Source: Fimbriiglobus ruber (lineage in GTDB: Bacteria > Planctomycetota > Planctomycetia > Gemmatales > Gemmataceae). From it: a stretch of DNA of 64,000 nucleotides. The position numbers were made by a program, and so were the translations under genes. Where the stretch lies: assembly GCF_002197845.1 (NCBI RefSeq), contig NZ_NIDE01000004.1, forward strand, positions 1,302,001 to 1,366,000. The letters are read 5' to 3'. The notes under the pieces are model-generated. The model worked only from the letters and a program-made list of their open reading frames with translations, did not search any database and was not told where the DNA came from. Below are positions 8,335-16,304 of the stretch, one piece after another (the first letter of the stretch is position 1; every line of letters starts with the position of its first letter).

Positions 8335-9273
8335 GTGTCATCTTTGATCCCGATCGATGCGGCACCGATTTCTGGTCGACGAGTGGGTTCTCCGAGCGAG
8401 TCGGCCGCTGGCGGCGACGAACCGGCACCTCCCGCCCCAACTGACGTTCCGCCTATGAGGTACTACGGCCCGAGTCCGCGTTGGCGGGCGATCGACTTCC
8501 GGGAAGTCTGGCTGGCGCGGGAACTGTTTTGGACGTTGGTCGTCCGGGACATCAAGGTTCGTTTTCGACAAACGCTCGTCGGCCTCGCGTGGGTGGTCCT
8601 TCAGCCGGTCGCCACGACCGCGATTTTCCTGGCGCTGTTCGGCCTCCTCGGTCGTCAACCGACCGGTGGTGAGGTTCCATACGCTCTCGTGGTCCTGTCC
8701 GGGTTGCTCCCCTGGCAACTGTTCGCCTCGGTGTTAACGAACGCGACACACAGTCTGGTGTTGAACCAGAATTTGATCGGCAAAGTGTTCTTCCCGCGGA
8801 TCATCCTGCCGTTGACGGCCGTCGGACCGGCGCTGGTCGATTTCGCCGTCGGGTGCTGTCTGCTCGCCGGCCTGATGTTGTACTTCGGCGTTTCGCCCAC
8901 GCGCTCGGTGGTGTTGTTACCGGTCGCGGTGCTGCTACCGCTGTTCGCCGCGATCGGAGTGGGCGTCTGGCTGTCCGCCCTCAACGCCATTTATCGAGAC
9001 GTCGGGTACGCGGTGCCGTTTCTGCTCCAGATCGGGTTCTTTGTCAGCCCGGTCGTGTACGCCACGAGTGCACTGATCCCCGAGGAGTGGCGCGCGGTTT
9101 TTTCGCTCAATCCGATGGTCGGGGCGATCGAAGCGTTTCGGTGGGCGGTTTTCGGGCGGGGTGAGGCACCCTTTCGGTCAGCCCTGGTCGCGGTCGTCGT
9201 GATCGCCGCGGCGCTGGCGTCCGGGATGGTTTACTTCCGGCGGGTCGAAGGGTATCTCGCGGACCGGATCTGA
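8335..9273 (+). CDS. ABC transporter permease for surface polysaccharide export (Wzm/TagG type)
   Basis: 312 residues from a GTG at 8335; an ATG at 8455 (MRYYGPSPRWRAIDF) is an alternative start, and the intervening Ser/Pro-rich segment is weakly conserved in such proteins. After FREVWLARELFWTLVVRDIKVRFRQT (split here by position: residues about 52-77), typical of ABC-2 permeases that export O-antigen, teichoic acid or exopolysaccharide, come about six membrane helices including GVWLSALNAIYRDVGYAVPF, the conserved cytoplasmic loop of the Wzm family. The partner ATPase starts six bases after its stop. It forms the inner-membrane channel that exports an undecaprenyl-linked glycan. Confidence 0.9.
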   Translation: MSSLIPIDAAPISGRRVGSPSESAAGGDEPAPPAPTDVPPMRYYGPSPRWRAIDFREVWLARELFWTLVVRDIKVRFRQTLVGLAWVVLQPVATTAIFLALFGLLGRQPTGGEVPYALVVLSGLLPWQLFASVLTNATHSLVLNQNLIGKVFFPRIILPLTAVGPALVDFAVGCCLLAGLMLYFGVSPTRSVVLLPVAVLLPLFAAIGVGVWLSALNAIYRDVGYAVPFLLQIGFFVSPVVYATSALIPEEWRAVFSLNPMVGAIEAFRWAVFGRGEAPFRSALVAVVVIAAALASGMVYFRRVEGYLADRI

Positions 9274-9279
9274 GACCCC

Positions 9280-10599
9280 ATGAGCGACATCGCGATCAGC
9301 GTCGAGGGCGTGAGCAAGCAGTATCGCCGCGGGATTCCGATCGGGAACGATCGGATGACCGAGGTGCTTTCCAACCTCGGTCGCGGCCTAGTATCGGGAC
9401 CGCGACGGTGGCTGGCGCGATCGCGCCGCCCAGAGCCGTGTGTGCCGGCTGAGGCGAGTGCGGACTTTTGGGCACTCAAGGACGTCTCGTTCGACGTTCG
9501 CCGTGGCGAAGTCGTTGGCATCATCGGGCGGAACGGGGCGGGGAAAAGCACACTCCTCAAAATCTTGTCGCGGATCACCGAACCGACCGCCGGGCGGTTC
9601 GGGGTGCGCGGCCGGGTCGGAAGTTTGCTCGAAGTCGGGACCGGCTTCCATCAAGAATTGACCGGGCGGGAGAACATCTTCCTGAACGGCACCGTGCTCG
9701 GCATGAGCCGGCGCGAGGTGCTGAAGAAGTTCGACGAAATCGTAGCGTTTTCGGAGATCGAAGCGTTCCTGGATACGCCCGCGAAACGGTACAGCAGTGG
9801 TATGTACGTCCGACTCGCGTTCGCCGTGGCAGCCCACTTGGAGCCGGAAATCCTGATCGTCGACGAGGTGCTGGCGGTCGGCGACGCACGGTTCCAGAAG
9901 AAATGCCTCGGACGCCTGGGCGAGATCGCGGCCGGCGGGCGCACGGTGCTGTTCGTCAGCCACAACACCCCGGCCGTACTGACACTCTGCCACCGGGCGG
10001 TTTGGCTGTCCGACGGCCGGGTTCTCGGCTCCGGGGAAGCGAAGGACGTGGTGTCCGAGTATCTCGAACTCGGGACCGCGTCCACGAAGGAACGACACTG
10101 GGCGGGTGACGGAGCCCCCGGCGACGATCGAGTTCGCCTGCGTTCCGCGTCGGTCGCCCCGTGTGACTCGACGACCGGGACGCACCTGACGGTCGACACG
10201 GCCTTACGTTTCAGGTTCGAATTCTCGACCGCCGTTTCGGGCGCGACCTTCCACTACTGCGTGACGGTGAGCGAGACCGAACGCGGGTGCATTTTCCAGA
10301 CGCACTCGGCTGCGGTCCCATGCCCCGCCGGATTGGTCTGCGGGGAATTTGTCGTGCCCGGAGGATTATTGAACGACGGCACTTACACGGTTCGAGTGCA
10401 GGTAATGGAAGACGGGGCGAAGGTCCGGGCCGACGCCCCCGAATCACTGGTCTTTCAAATCCACGACGTGGAACGGTCCGGCGCCTGGTTCGGCAAATGG
10501 GCCGGCGCGGTTCGCCCGACGTTGGCGTGGACCGTGTCGAATGACGTCAGGCCAATTGCACACACGGATGGACCTGACGTTGGAGGACCGCATGGCTGA
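9280..10599 (+). CDS. ABC transporter ATP-binding protein for polysaccharide export (Wzt/TagH type) with C-terminal glycan-binding domain
   Basis: 439 residues. Walker A is GRNGAGKST at residues 83-91, the ABC signature region reads RYSSGMYVRLAF, Walker B is ILIVDEVLAVGD, and the switch His is in VLFVSHN. The insertion before Walker A (VLSNLGRGL and PRRWLARSRR) is typical of the Wzt/TagH group. After about residue 270 a beta-sandwich-like C-terminal domain of 150 residues resembles the Wzt C-terminal domain that recognises the non-reducing end of the exported glycan. Its 3' end overlaps the next start by eight bases, indicating a tightly coupled operon. Confidence 0.92.
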   Translation: MSDIAISVEGVSKQYRRGIPIGNDRMTEVLSNLGRGLVSGPRRWLARSRRPEPCVPAEASADFWALKDVSFDVRRGEVVGIIGRNGAGKSTLLKILSRITEPTAGRFGVRGRVGSLLEVGTGFHQELTGRENIFLNGTVLGMSRREVLKKFDEIVAFSEIEAFLDTPAKRYSSGMYVRLAFAVAAHLEPEILIVDEVLAVGDARFQKKCLGRLGEIAAGGRTVLFVSHNTPAVLTLCHRAVWLSDGRVLGSGEAKDVVSEYLELGTASTKERHWAGDGAPGDDRVRLRSASVAPCDSTTGTHLTVDTALRFRFEFSTAVSGATFHYCVTVSETERGCIFQTHSAAVPCPAGLVCGEFVVPGGLLNDGTYTVRVQVMEDGAKVRADAPESLVFQIHDVERSGAWFGKWAGAVRPTLAWTVSNDVRPIAHTDGPDVGGPHG

Positions 10600-11458
10600 A
10601 ATCGGTCTCCTCGCGCGATCGGTCGTCGGGCGTTTGATCGGGGCCGTCCGCGACCATGTTCTCGGCCCTGGGTCGTTCGTTTGCAACGTTTGTGAGCGCG
10701 GCGTCCGGGAGTTCGCGCCGCTGCCAGACTATTACGCCTCCCACATGCGGAACGCGGGTTGGCCGTACGGTCTCGATCGCCTCGAAACGTGTAATGTCGG
10801 CCGTTATTCCTGCCCGCATTGTGGTGCGCCCGACCGGGCCCGATTGTGTGCCCTGTTTCTCGCCCAATATTTCCCAGAAGTGGACGACGGCCGGCCACTC
10901 AAGGTGGTCGATTTCGCGCCGATGGCTTCACTCTCGGCGTTCGTCAGACGTGCCACGAACGGACGAACCCCACTTGTCGTGTACCGCACGGCGGACCTGC
11001 TCGCCCCCGGCGTTGACGACACCGTGGACCTGATGGACCTGAAGGTGTATTGCGACGCCACGGTCGATTTCGTGATCTGTTCACACGTCCTCGAACACGT
11101 GACCGACGACCGCCGGGCGATCCGCGAGTTGTTCCGCATTCTCAAAGACGGCGGTCAGGGGATCGTGTTGGTTCCGATCGTTCTGGGCCTTGAACAGATC
11201 GACGAAGACCCGACCGTAACCGACCCGACCGAACGATGGCGGCGGTTCGGGCAGGATGACCATATTCGTCTGTATTCCAAAGCCGGTTTCGTCGGGCGTT
11301 TGCGGGAAGGCGGCCTGACGGTCCGCGAACTCGGCGCACACGATCTTGGGCTCGAAAAATTCGCGCTACACGGGATCACCCAACAAAGTGTGCTCTACAT
11401 CGTCGAGAAGTCCGCGGGTCGCGAGCCCGACCGGTCGGCACCAGGAGTCGTCACGTAA
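10592..11458 (+). CDS. Class I SAM-dependent methyltransferase with N-terminal zinc-ribbon-like region
   Basis: 288 residues from the ATG at 10592, chosen because GGAGG at 10582-10586 sits five bases upstream. An N-terminal module has paired cysteines (CNVCE near residue 30 and YSCPHCGAPDR about 40 residues later), followed by a Rossmann-like methyltransferase with FVICSHVLEHVTDD, the motif of the methyltransferase-11 group, and FRILKDGG after it. In polysaccharide loci such enzymes methylate sugars, sometimes to cap a chain (established for some Wzm/Wzt systems). Its position between the exporter ATPase and an acyltransferase fits glycan modification. Confidence 0.8.
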   Translation: MAEIGLLARSVVGRLIGAVRDHVLGPGSFVCNVCERGVREFAPLPDYYASHMRNAGWPYGLDRLETCNVGRYSCPHCGAPDRARLCALFLAQYFPEVDDGRPLKVVDFAPMASLSAFVRRATNGRTPLVVYRTADLLAPGVDDTVDLMDLKVYCDATVDFVICSHVLEHVTDDRRAIRELFRILKDGGQGIVLVPIVLGLEQIDEDPTVTDPTERWRRFGQDDHIRLYSKAGFVGRLREGGLTVRELGAHDLGLEKFALHGITQQSVLYIVEKSAGREPDRSAPGVVT

Positions 11459-12073
11459 ATGAGTGGCCTCGGCCTGGGCAATACGACGAATGTCTTCACC
11501 CGCGACGAACTCCTCGAACTCGGTGTCGCCGGCGTCGGGCGGGAAGTGTTCGTCGATCGATCCGTGAGGTTTTTCCGACCCGAATCTGTGCGATTTGCCG
11601 ACCGCGTCCGGGTCGACTGCTTTTGCGTGATTTCTGCCGGTCGAGACGGGATCGTTATCGGAAACAATGTCCACATCGCGGCGGGCTGTTTCCTGTTCGG
11701 CGGTGGCGGGGCGGTGGTGTTGGAAGACTTTGTCGGCCTCTCATCCCGCGTGTCTCTCTACACGAGTACCGATGATTACGTTGCCGGACACCTGACAAAC
11801 CCGACGGTGCCCGACGAGTATCGCGACGTAACCACGGGACCGATCGTCCTGCGCAGACACGCGATCGTCGGATGTGGGTCGGTCGTCCTTCCCGGTGTCA
11901 CGCTCGGCTTCGGGGCGTCGGTCGGTGCGCTCACGGTCGCGCGGAAGGATGTGGGGGACTGCGAAATTGTGTTCGGCAACCCGGCCAGATCGCTCCCGAC
12001 CAGACGGAACGCCGACAAACTGCGAGAGTTCGAGGCGCGATACGGGCAGACCGTCGGGCAAAACGAAACCTGA
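11459..12073 (+). CDS. Acyltransferase with left-handed beta-helix hexapeptide repeats (LacA/WbbJ-like)
   Basis: 204 residues; the ATG at 11459 directly follows the preceding TAA. From about residue 60 the sequence shows hexapeptide-type periodicity (IVIGNNVHIAAGCFLFGG, VVLEDFVGLSSRVSL), then GPIVLRRHAIVGCGSVVLPG and GFGASVGALTVARKDV, ending in IVFGNPARSLPTR, the usual C-terminal coil of CoA-dependent O- or N-acetyltransferases. These act as trimers on sugars or nucleotide sugars in the cytosol. The neighbouring aminotransferase suggests it may acetylate the amino sugar formed by that enzyme (inference). Confidence 0.87.
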   Translation: MSGLGLGNTTNVFTRDELLELGVAGVGREVFVDRSVRFFRPESVRFADRVRVDCFCVISAGRDGIVIGNNVHIAAGCFLFGGGGAVVLEDFVGLSSRVSLYTSTDDYVAGHLTNPTVPDEYRDVTTGPIVLRRHAIVGCGSVVLPGVTLGFGASVGALTVARKDVGDCEIVFGNPARSLPTRRNADKLREFEARYGQTVGQNET

Positions 12074-12174
12074 CTGTGGCCCATTACTGGAAGGCCATTG
12101 GAAAAATCCCCTACCTGACGGCGGGGATGACGCGACTAACAGCTGCGATCCGACTTCATACCGATTCGGCGAGA

Positions 12175-13392
12175 ATGCATACAACCCTGGCTATCCTCGG
12201 CGGCCGCCCCGCGTTTCCCGACCCACTCCACGTCGGCCGCCCGAACGTCGGCGAGCGCGCGGCCCTCATGCGCCGTTTCAACGAAATGTTGGACCGGAAC
12301 TGGCTGACGAACGACGGCCCGCTGGTTAAAGAGTTCGAGCGGGAGGTCGCGGCCCACGCCGGGGTCGAGTACTGCGTCGCGATGTGCAACGCGACGGTCG
12401 CCCTGGAGATCGCCATCCGCGGTGCCGGCTTAAAAGGTGAGGTAATCGTCCCGTCGTACACCTTCGTCGCCACCGCCCACGCGCTCCAGTGGCAGGAAAT
12501 TACCCCCGTTTTTTGCGACATCGACCCCGAAACGCACAATTTAGACCCGAACAAAGTTGAGCGAATGGTTACACCCCGGACCACCGGGATCATTGGGGTC
12601 CACGTCTGGGGTCGGCCGTGCGCCGTCGAGTCGCTGACCGAGATTGCCCGGCGGCGCAACCTGACGCTCCTGTTCGACGCCGCCCACGCGTTCGGGTGCT
12701 CTCACCACGGGCGCAGCGTTGGGTCGTTCGGGTTGGCCGAGGTGTTCAGCTTTCACGCCACCAAGTTCCTCAATTCGTTCGAGGGCGGGGCCGTCGTGAC
12801 GAACGACGGGGCGTTCGCGGCCAAACTCCGACTCATGCGAAACTTCGGGTTCTCCGGCTACGACAACGTGATTTACATCGGGACGAACGGCAAGATGACC
12901 GAGGCGTCGGCCGCTATGGGGCTGACGTCGCTGGAGAGCCTGGAGACGTTCGTCGCCGCCAACCGCCGCAACTACGAGGCTTACGCGGCAGAGATTCATG
13001 ACATTCCGGGTTTGAAGTTGCTTCCTTACGACGCCCGCGAACGAAACAACTACCAGTACATCGTTCTGGAGGTCGACGCCCGCGCGTACGGTCTGACGCG
13101 GGACGAAATCGTCGCCGTCCTCCACGCCGAGAACGTACTCGCCCGCCGGTACTTCTACCCCGGCTGCCACCGCATGGAACCGTACCGGTCGTACCACCCT
13201 CACGCCGGATTGCTCCTCCCGGAGACGGAAGCGGTCGCCGCCCGAGTGTTGCTTCTGCCGACCGGAACGAGCATGGAGGTGGAGGCCATCCACGACATCG
13301 GCCGGATTCTTCGTGCGGCCCGCTCCGAGGTGAGCGCCGTCCGCCGGGCCATCGAGGTTTCCACTCCTGTGGTTGTCAACGGAGCATCATGA
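12175..13392 (+). CDS. DegT/DnrJ/EryC1/StrS-family PLP-dependent sugar aminotransferase
   Basis: 405 residues from the ATG at 12175; the frame extends upstream across the acyltransferase gene, so the first Met after that overlap was chosen, just before the conserved beginning FPDPLHVGRPN. The family landmarks are CNATVALEIAIRG, VPSYTFVATAHA, the PLP-binding Asp in LLFDAAHAFG and the Schiff-base Lys197 in SFHATKFLNSFEGG. These enzymes transaminate keto-sugar nucleotides during synthesis of amino sugars for surface glycans. The stop overlaps the next start (ATGA), so the two genes are translationally coupled. Confidence 0.92.
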   Translation: MHTTLAILGGRPAFPDPLHVGRPNVGERAALMRRFNEMLDRNWLTNDGPLVKEFEREVAAHAGVEYCVAMCNATVALEIAIRGAGLKGEVIVPSYTFVATAHALQWQEITPVFCDIDPETHNLDPNKVERMVTPRTTGIIGVHVWGRPCAVESLTEIARRRNLTLLFDAAHAFGCSHHGRSVGSFGLAEVFSFHATKFLNSFEGGAVVTNDGAFAAKLRLMRNFGFSGYDNVIYIGTNGKMTEASAAMGLTSLESLETFVAANRRNYEAYAAEIHDIPGLKLLPYDARERNNYQYIVLEVDARAYGLTRDEIVAVLHAENVLARRYFYPGCHRMEPYRSYHPHAGLLLPETEAVAARVLLLPTGTSMEVEAIHDIGRILRAARSEVSAVRRAIEVSTPVVVNGAS

Positions 13393-14351
13393 GTTACCCT
13401 CCGTTCAAAGTCAGCGTCTTGACGGTGACCTACAACCACGAACGGTATATCGAACAAGCCGTCCGCAGCGCTCTGGCCCAGGAGACGGATTTCGCGGTCG
13501 AGATCGTCGTCGCCGACGACTGCTCGACCGACGGAACGCGGGAGATTCTCCGGCGTCTGGACCTCGAATTCCCGGGCCGTCTTCGATTGCTTTTGCGGGA
13601 CCGGAACCTGGGCGCGACGGCCAATTTTGCCGACGCACTAGCGACCTGCACCGGCGAATATCTCGCGCTGCTTGAAGGCGACGATTATTGGACCGACACG
13701 TCCAAACTCGCCCGCCAGGTCAACTTCCTCGACCAACACCCGGAATACGAGGGAACGGCCCACGTCGTCCGACAGTTGAGCGCGACGACCGACTACGGTC
13801 TGTTCCCTCACCACAGTCCGGACGTGGTGACTTTTCAAGATTTGCTTGTGAACAATCGATTCGCGACCTGCTCGGTCTTATACCGGCGGCGGTGGTCGGT
13901 GCTACCGGGGTGGCACCGGAAGTGTACGATGGGTGACTGGCCGCTGCACATCCTGCACGCCTCCCGCGGCCCGTTCCGCGTGTTCCCTGAGGTGATGGGT
14001 GTTTACCGGATTCACGAACAGGGGATGTGGGCCACTGCCAAAGTGACGTGGCAACTCCGGCAGACTGTGGCCATGTACCAACAGCTGGCGGGTGCCTACC
14101 CGGAGTACGCCCGAGCCATTGCGGGCTGCAAGCTACGTCACCAATACGTCCTGCTTTACGAACTCGCGAAATCGCGGGAGTGGTCGGGCGTGCGCGAATG
14201 GATTCGGGCGATCGCAACCGACGTGTCCCGGTCCAGGCGCGCGGACGTGCTTCACTTCCTCGCGATGAGTTGTCGGATCATTCCGGAAGTCGTTTACCGG
14301 GCCGTATCGCCGCTTTGGACTCCCGCCCCCTCGCAAATTCAGAAAGCTTGA
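13389..14351 (+). CDS. Glycosyltransferase family 2 protein
   Basis: 320 residues. A GT-A domain occupies roughly residues 7-240: VSVLTVTYNHERYIEQAVRS, the nucleotide-binding VVADDCSTDGT, and the metal-binding ALLEGDDYW (D-x-D-like). A C-terminal helical tail of about 80 residues follows. No membrane helices are evident, so it is probably a cytosolic or peripheral transferase adding a sugar to the growing glycan. It overlaps the aminotransferase gene by four bases and ends 13 bases from the convergent glycosyltransferase gene on the other strand. Confidence 0.9.
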   Translation: MSYPPFKVSVLTVTYNHERYIEQAVRSALAQETDFAVEIVVADDCSTDGTREILRRLDLEFPGRLRLLLRDRNLGATANFADALATCTGEYLALLEGDDYWTDTSKLARQVNFLDQHPEYEGTAHVVRQLSATTDYGLFPHHSPDVVTFQDLLVNNRFATCSVLYRRRWSVLPGWHRKCTMGDWPLHILHASRGPFRVFPEVMGVYRIHEQGMWATAKVTWQLRQTVAMYQQLAGAYPEYARAIAGCKLRHQYVLLYELAKSREWSGVREWIRAIATDVSRSRRADVLHFLAMSCRIIPEVVYRAVSPLWTPAPSQIQKA

Positions 14352-14364
14352 GTCGGACTCGAAC

Positions 14365-15318
14365 TCAAAGAATCAGGTCCTGGGCCACACTCTTCCAGCC
14401 GAGTGCGTATCGGGAATAGCCGCCTTCCCACACCTCCCGCAGGATGCGAGGAAATCGCCAGCGGGCATCCCGCATGGCGGCCCGGCGCGTGAAGAATTGG
14501 GCCTTGCGATCCAGCAATTCCAGATCCCGCGCCGAAACTCCCCGCACCCCGCCGAGGCGATCTCGCGCCATCGCGTACCGCCCCGCGACGGCCTCGAACG
14601 TGCCCCGTGTCATTTGCTTCGCCAGCAGATATTGGGCGTACAACCCGCGCATCCGTTGGCCGATCTGCTGGCTCGCGTGTTGACGGTATCGAATGAGTGG
14701 TTCTTCGATCGGTACGCACGGAGCGACGGCGGCGATCACGAGGGCGATCCACGCGTCGTGAACCCACTCCGGGGGGATCGGCAGCACGATGTCCCGGTAC
14801 GCGGCGCGGAACGCCATCGTCGCCCCCGTTACCCGGTACCGTTTCAGGAGGACTTCAAACGCCCGGCCCTGACGGACGCGACGTTGGTCCGACGGCGAGA
14901 ACCGGATCGCGTCCCAGAGGGTAAAGCCGAGCGGGTTTAGCGTGTCGTTGACTACCGCGGCGTTGCTCCAGACGAAGCCCGCCTCCGGGTGAGCGAGGAG
15001 AGTCCGCTCCAGGGTCTCCAGTTTGTGTGGCAGCCAGACGTCGTCTTGGTCCGAAAGAACGACGACGTCGCCAGTACACAGGCCGATCGCCTTGGCGAAG
15101 TTCCGCGTCGAGCGGAGGTTTTCCGCGTTGACCTCGACCCGGACCGGAAACGAAACCTCGGCCGCGAACCGGCGGACGACGCCCACGGTCCCGTCGGTCG
15201 ACACGTCGTCGCACACGACCACTTCGTCCGGTAAGCGAGACTGTGCTCGCACCGACGCGAGCTGATCCGCGAGATATTTTTCGCCGTTGTACGTACACAG
15301 CGCGACCGAAAGTTTCAT
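14365..15318 (-). CDS. Glycosyltransferase family 2 protein
   Basis: 317 residues beginning MKLSVALCTYNGEKYLADQL; ATG at 15316-15318. Motifs: VVVCDDVSTDGT and LSDQDDVWLPHKLE, the latter with the D-x-D metal site and the W common in rhamnosyl- and related transferases. The C-terminal part has Arg-rich helices and no membrane segment. Its start overlaps (ATGA) the run-on stop of the IS transposase frame, a consequence of the insertion. Before the insertion it lay about 38 bases after the stop of the glycosyltransferase now ending at 17871, so the two were probably one operon and transcription is now interrupted or replaced by IS-derived readthrough. Confidence 0.9.
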   Translation of the reverse strand: MKLSVALCTYNGEKYLADQLASVRAQSRLPDEVVVCDDVSTDGTVGVVRRFAAEVSFPVRVEVNAENLRSTRNFAKAIGLCTGDVVVLSDQDDVWLPHKLETLERTLLAHPEAGFVWSNAAVVNDTLNPLGFTLWDAIRFSPSDQRRVRQGRAFEVLLKRYRVTGATMAFRAAYRDIVLPIPPEWVHDAWIALVIAAVAPCVPIEEPLIRYRQHASQQIGQRMRGLYAQYLLAKQMTRGTFEAVAGRYAMARDRLGGVRGVSARDLELLDRKAQFFTRRAAMRDARWRFPRILREVWEGGYSRYALGWKSVAQDLIL

Positions 15319-16226
15319 TTCCAATTCACGGGCAACTTGTGAGTGCGTTGTCGTCTCAGAGCCTGTCCGGGAAGACTATTTTGATGCAACTCTATATTTA
15401 AACGGGGATAACGCTCTTGTGGATCCATGCGATTGAGGATCAGCTGGATTGACCGCACACGAATCATGGATTCGCTGGAACTATTCAGTCGCTCATAATT
15501 ACGACTTAACCGCCGGGCCCGCCCGAGCCACCCGAACGTCCGCTCGACGACCCACCGCTTGGGTAACAGGGTGAACCCCTTTACCCCGTCCGGTCGGCGG
15601 ACGATGACGAGTTCCCATCCGAGTTCCGGGTGGCCGTCTTTCCACCCGTTCAGGGCATGGTTGTGGTACTTCCCGTCGGCCCACACGACCTTCAATCGCG
15701 GGTACGCGTCACGGTCCAACCCTTCGAGTACGGTCGGGGCCGCGGCCGCGTCGTCGACGTGCCCGGCGGTCACCGCCACGACCATCAGCAGGCCCAGCGT
15801 ATCGACCACGATCGACCGCTTCCGGCCCTGGATTTTCTTGCCCGCATCGTACCCGTTCCCGCCCGCGTGTTCGGTCCCTTTGACCGACTGGCTGTCGATG
15901 CTCGCGGCACTCGGGGTCCGCTCGTGACTCGGGGCGTGGACTTCCCGATACCCCTCCCGGAGGACATCCAGGAGTTCTTGCCAGGTGCCATCGTCCCGCC
16001 ACTGGGCGAAGTATTCGTACACCGTACTCTTGGCCGGGAAGTCGTGCGGGAGCATCGACCACTGACACCCCGACCGGTTCACGTACACGATCGCGTTCAG
16101 CACCTCCCGGAGGTCCACCGACCGGGGGCGTCCTCCGGGTCGGGCGGCCGGCAGGACGACCTGGATGATCTCCCATTGGAGGTCGGTCAAATCGGTCGGA
16201 TACGGTTTGCGAACGGTCGCATCCAT
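15315..16226 (-). CDS. IS5-family (IS1031/IS427-like) DDE transposase
   Basis: 303 residues starting MDATVRKPYPTDLTDLQWE; ATG at 16224-16226 with GAGGAGC seven bases upstream. The family features are the N-terminal YPTDLTDLQW and the helical insertion module, the first catalytic Asp in SIDSQSVKG, the second in VVWADGKYHN, and the Glu in the Y/R-E-K-like region VVERTFGWLGRARRLSRNYE. The frame has no stop inside the element: it crosses the left terminal repeat and adds 14 residues of host sequence (starting LRRQRTH) before a TGA. The enzyme looks catalytically intact, but the right end of the element has been invaded by another IS. Confidence 0.92.
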   Translation of the reverse strand: MDATVRKPYPTDLTDLQWEIIQVVLPAARPGGRPRSVDLREVLNAIVYVNRSGCQWSMLPHDFPAKSTVYEYFAQWRDDGTWQELLDVLREGYREVHAPSHERTPSAASIDSQSVKGTEHAGGNGYDAGKKIQGRKRSIVVDTLGLLMVVAVTAGHVDDAAAAPTVLEGLDRDAYPRLKVVWADGKYHNHALNGWKDGHPELGWELVIVRRPDGVKGFTLLPKRWVVERTFGWLGRARRLSRNYERLNSSSESMIRVRSIQLILNRMDPQERYPRLNIELHQNSLPGQALRRQRTHKLPVNWK

Positions 16227-16287
16227 GACTTCGCTCCTCGAGTACGAAGGAGCGACTAACTTACAAGAGACGCACAACTTACAGCAA

Positions 16288-16304
16288 GGTCACTTTTCGG
16301 ACAG
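16288..16304 (+). repeat. 17-bp target-site duplication, left copy
   Basis: GGTCACTTTTCGGACAG lies directly before the IS1202-like element and is repeated exactly after it at 17850-17866. The sequence is itself part of the right terminal repeat of the older IS5-type element. Confidence 0.9.
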
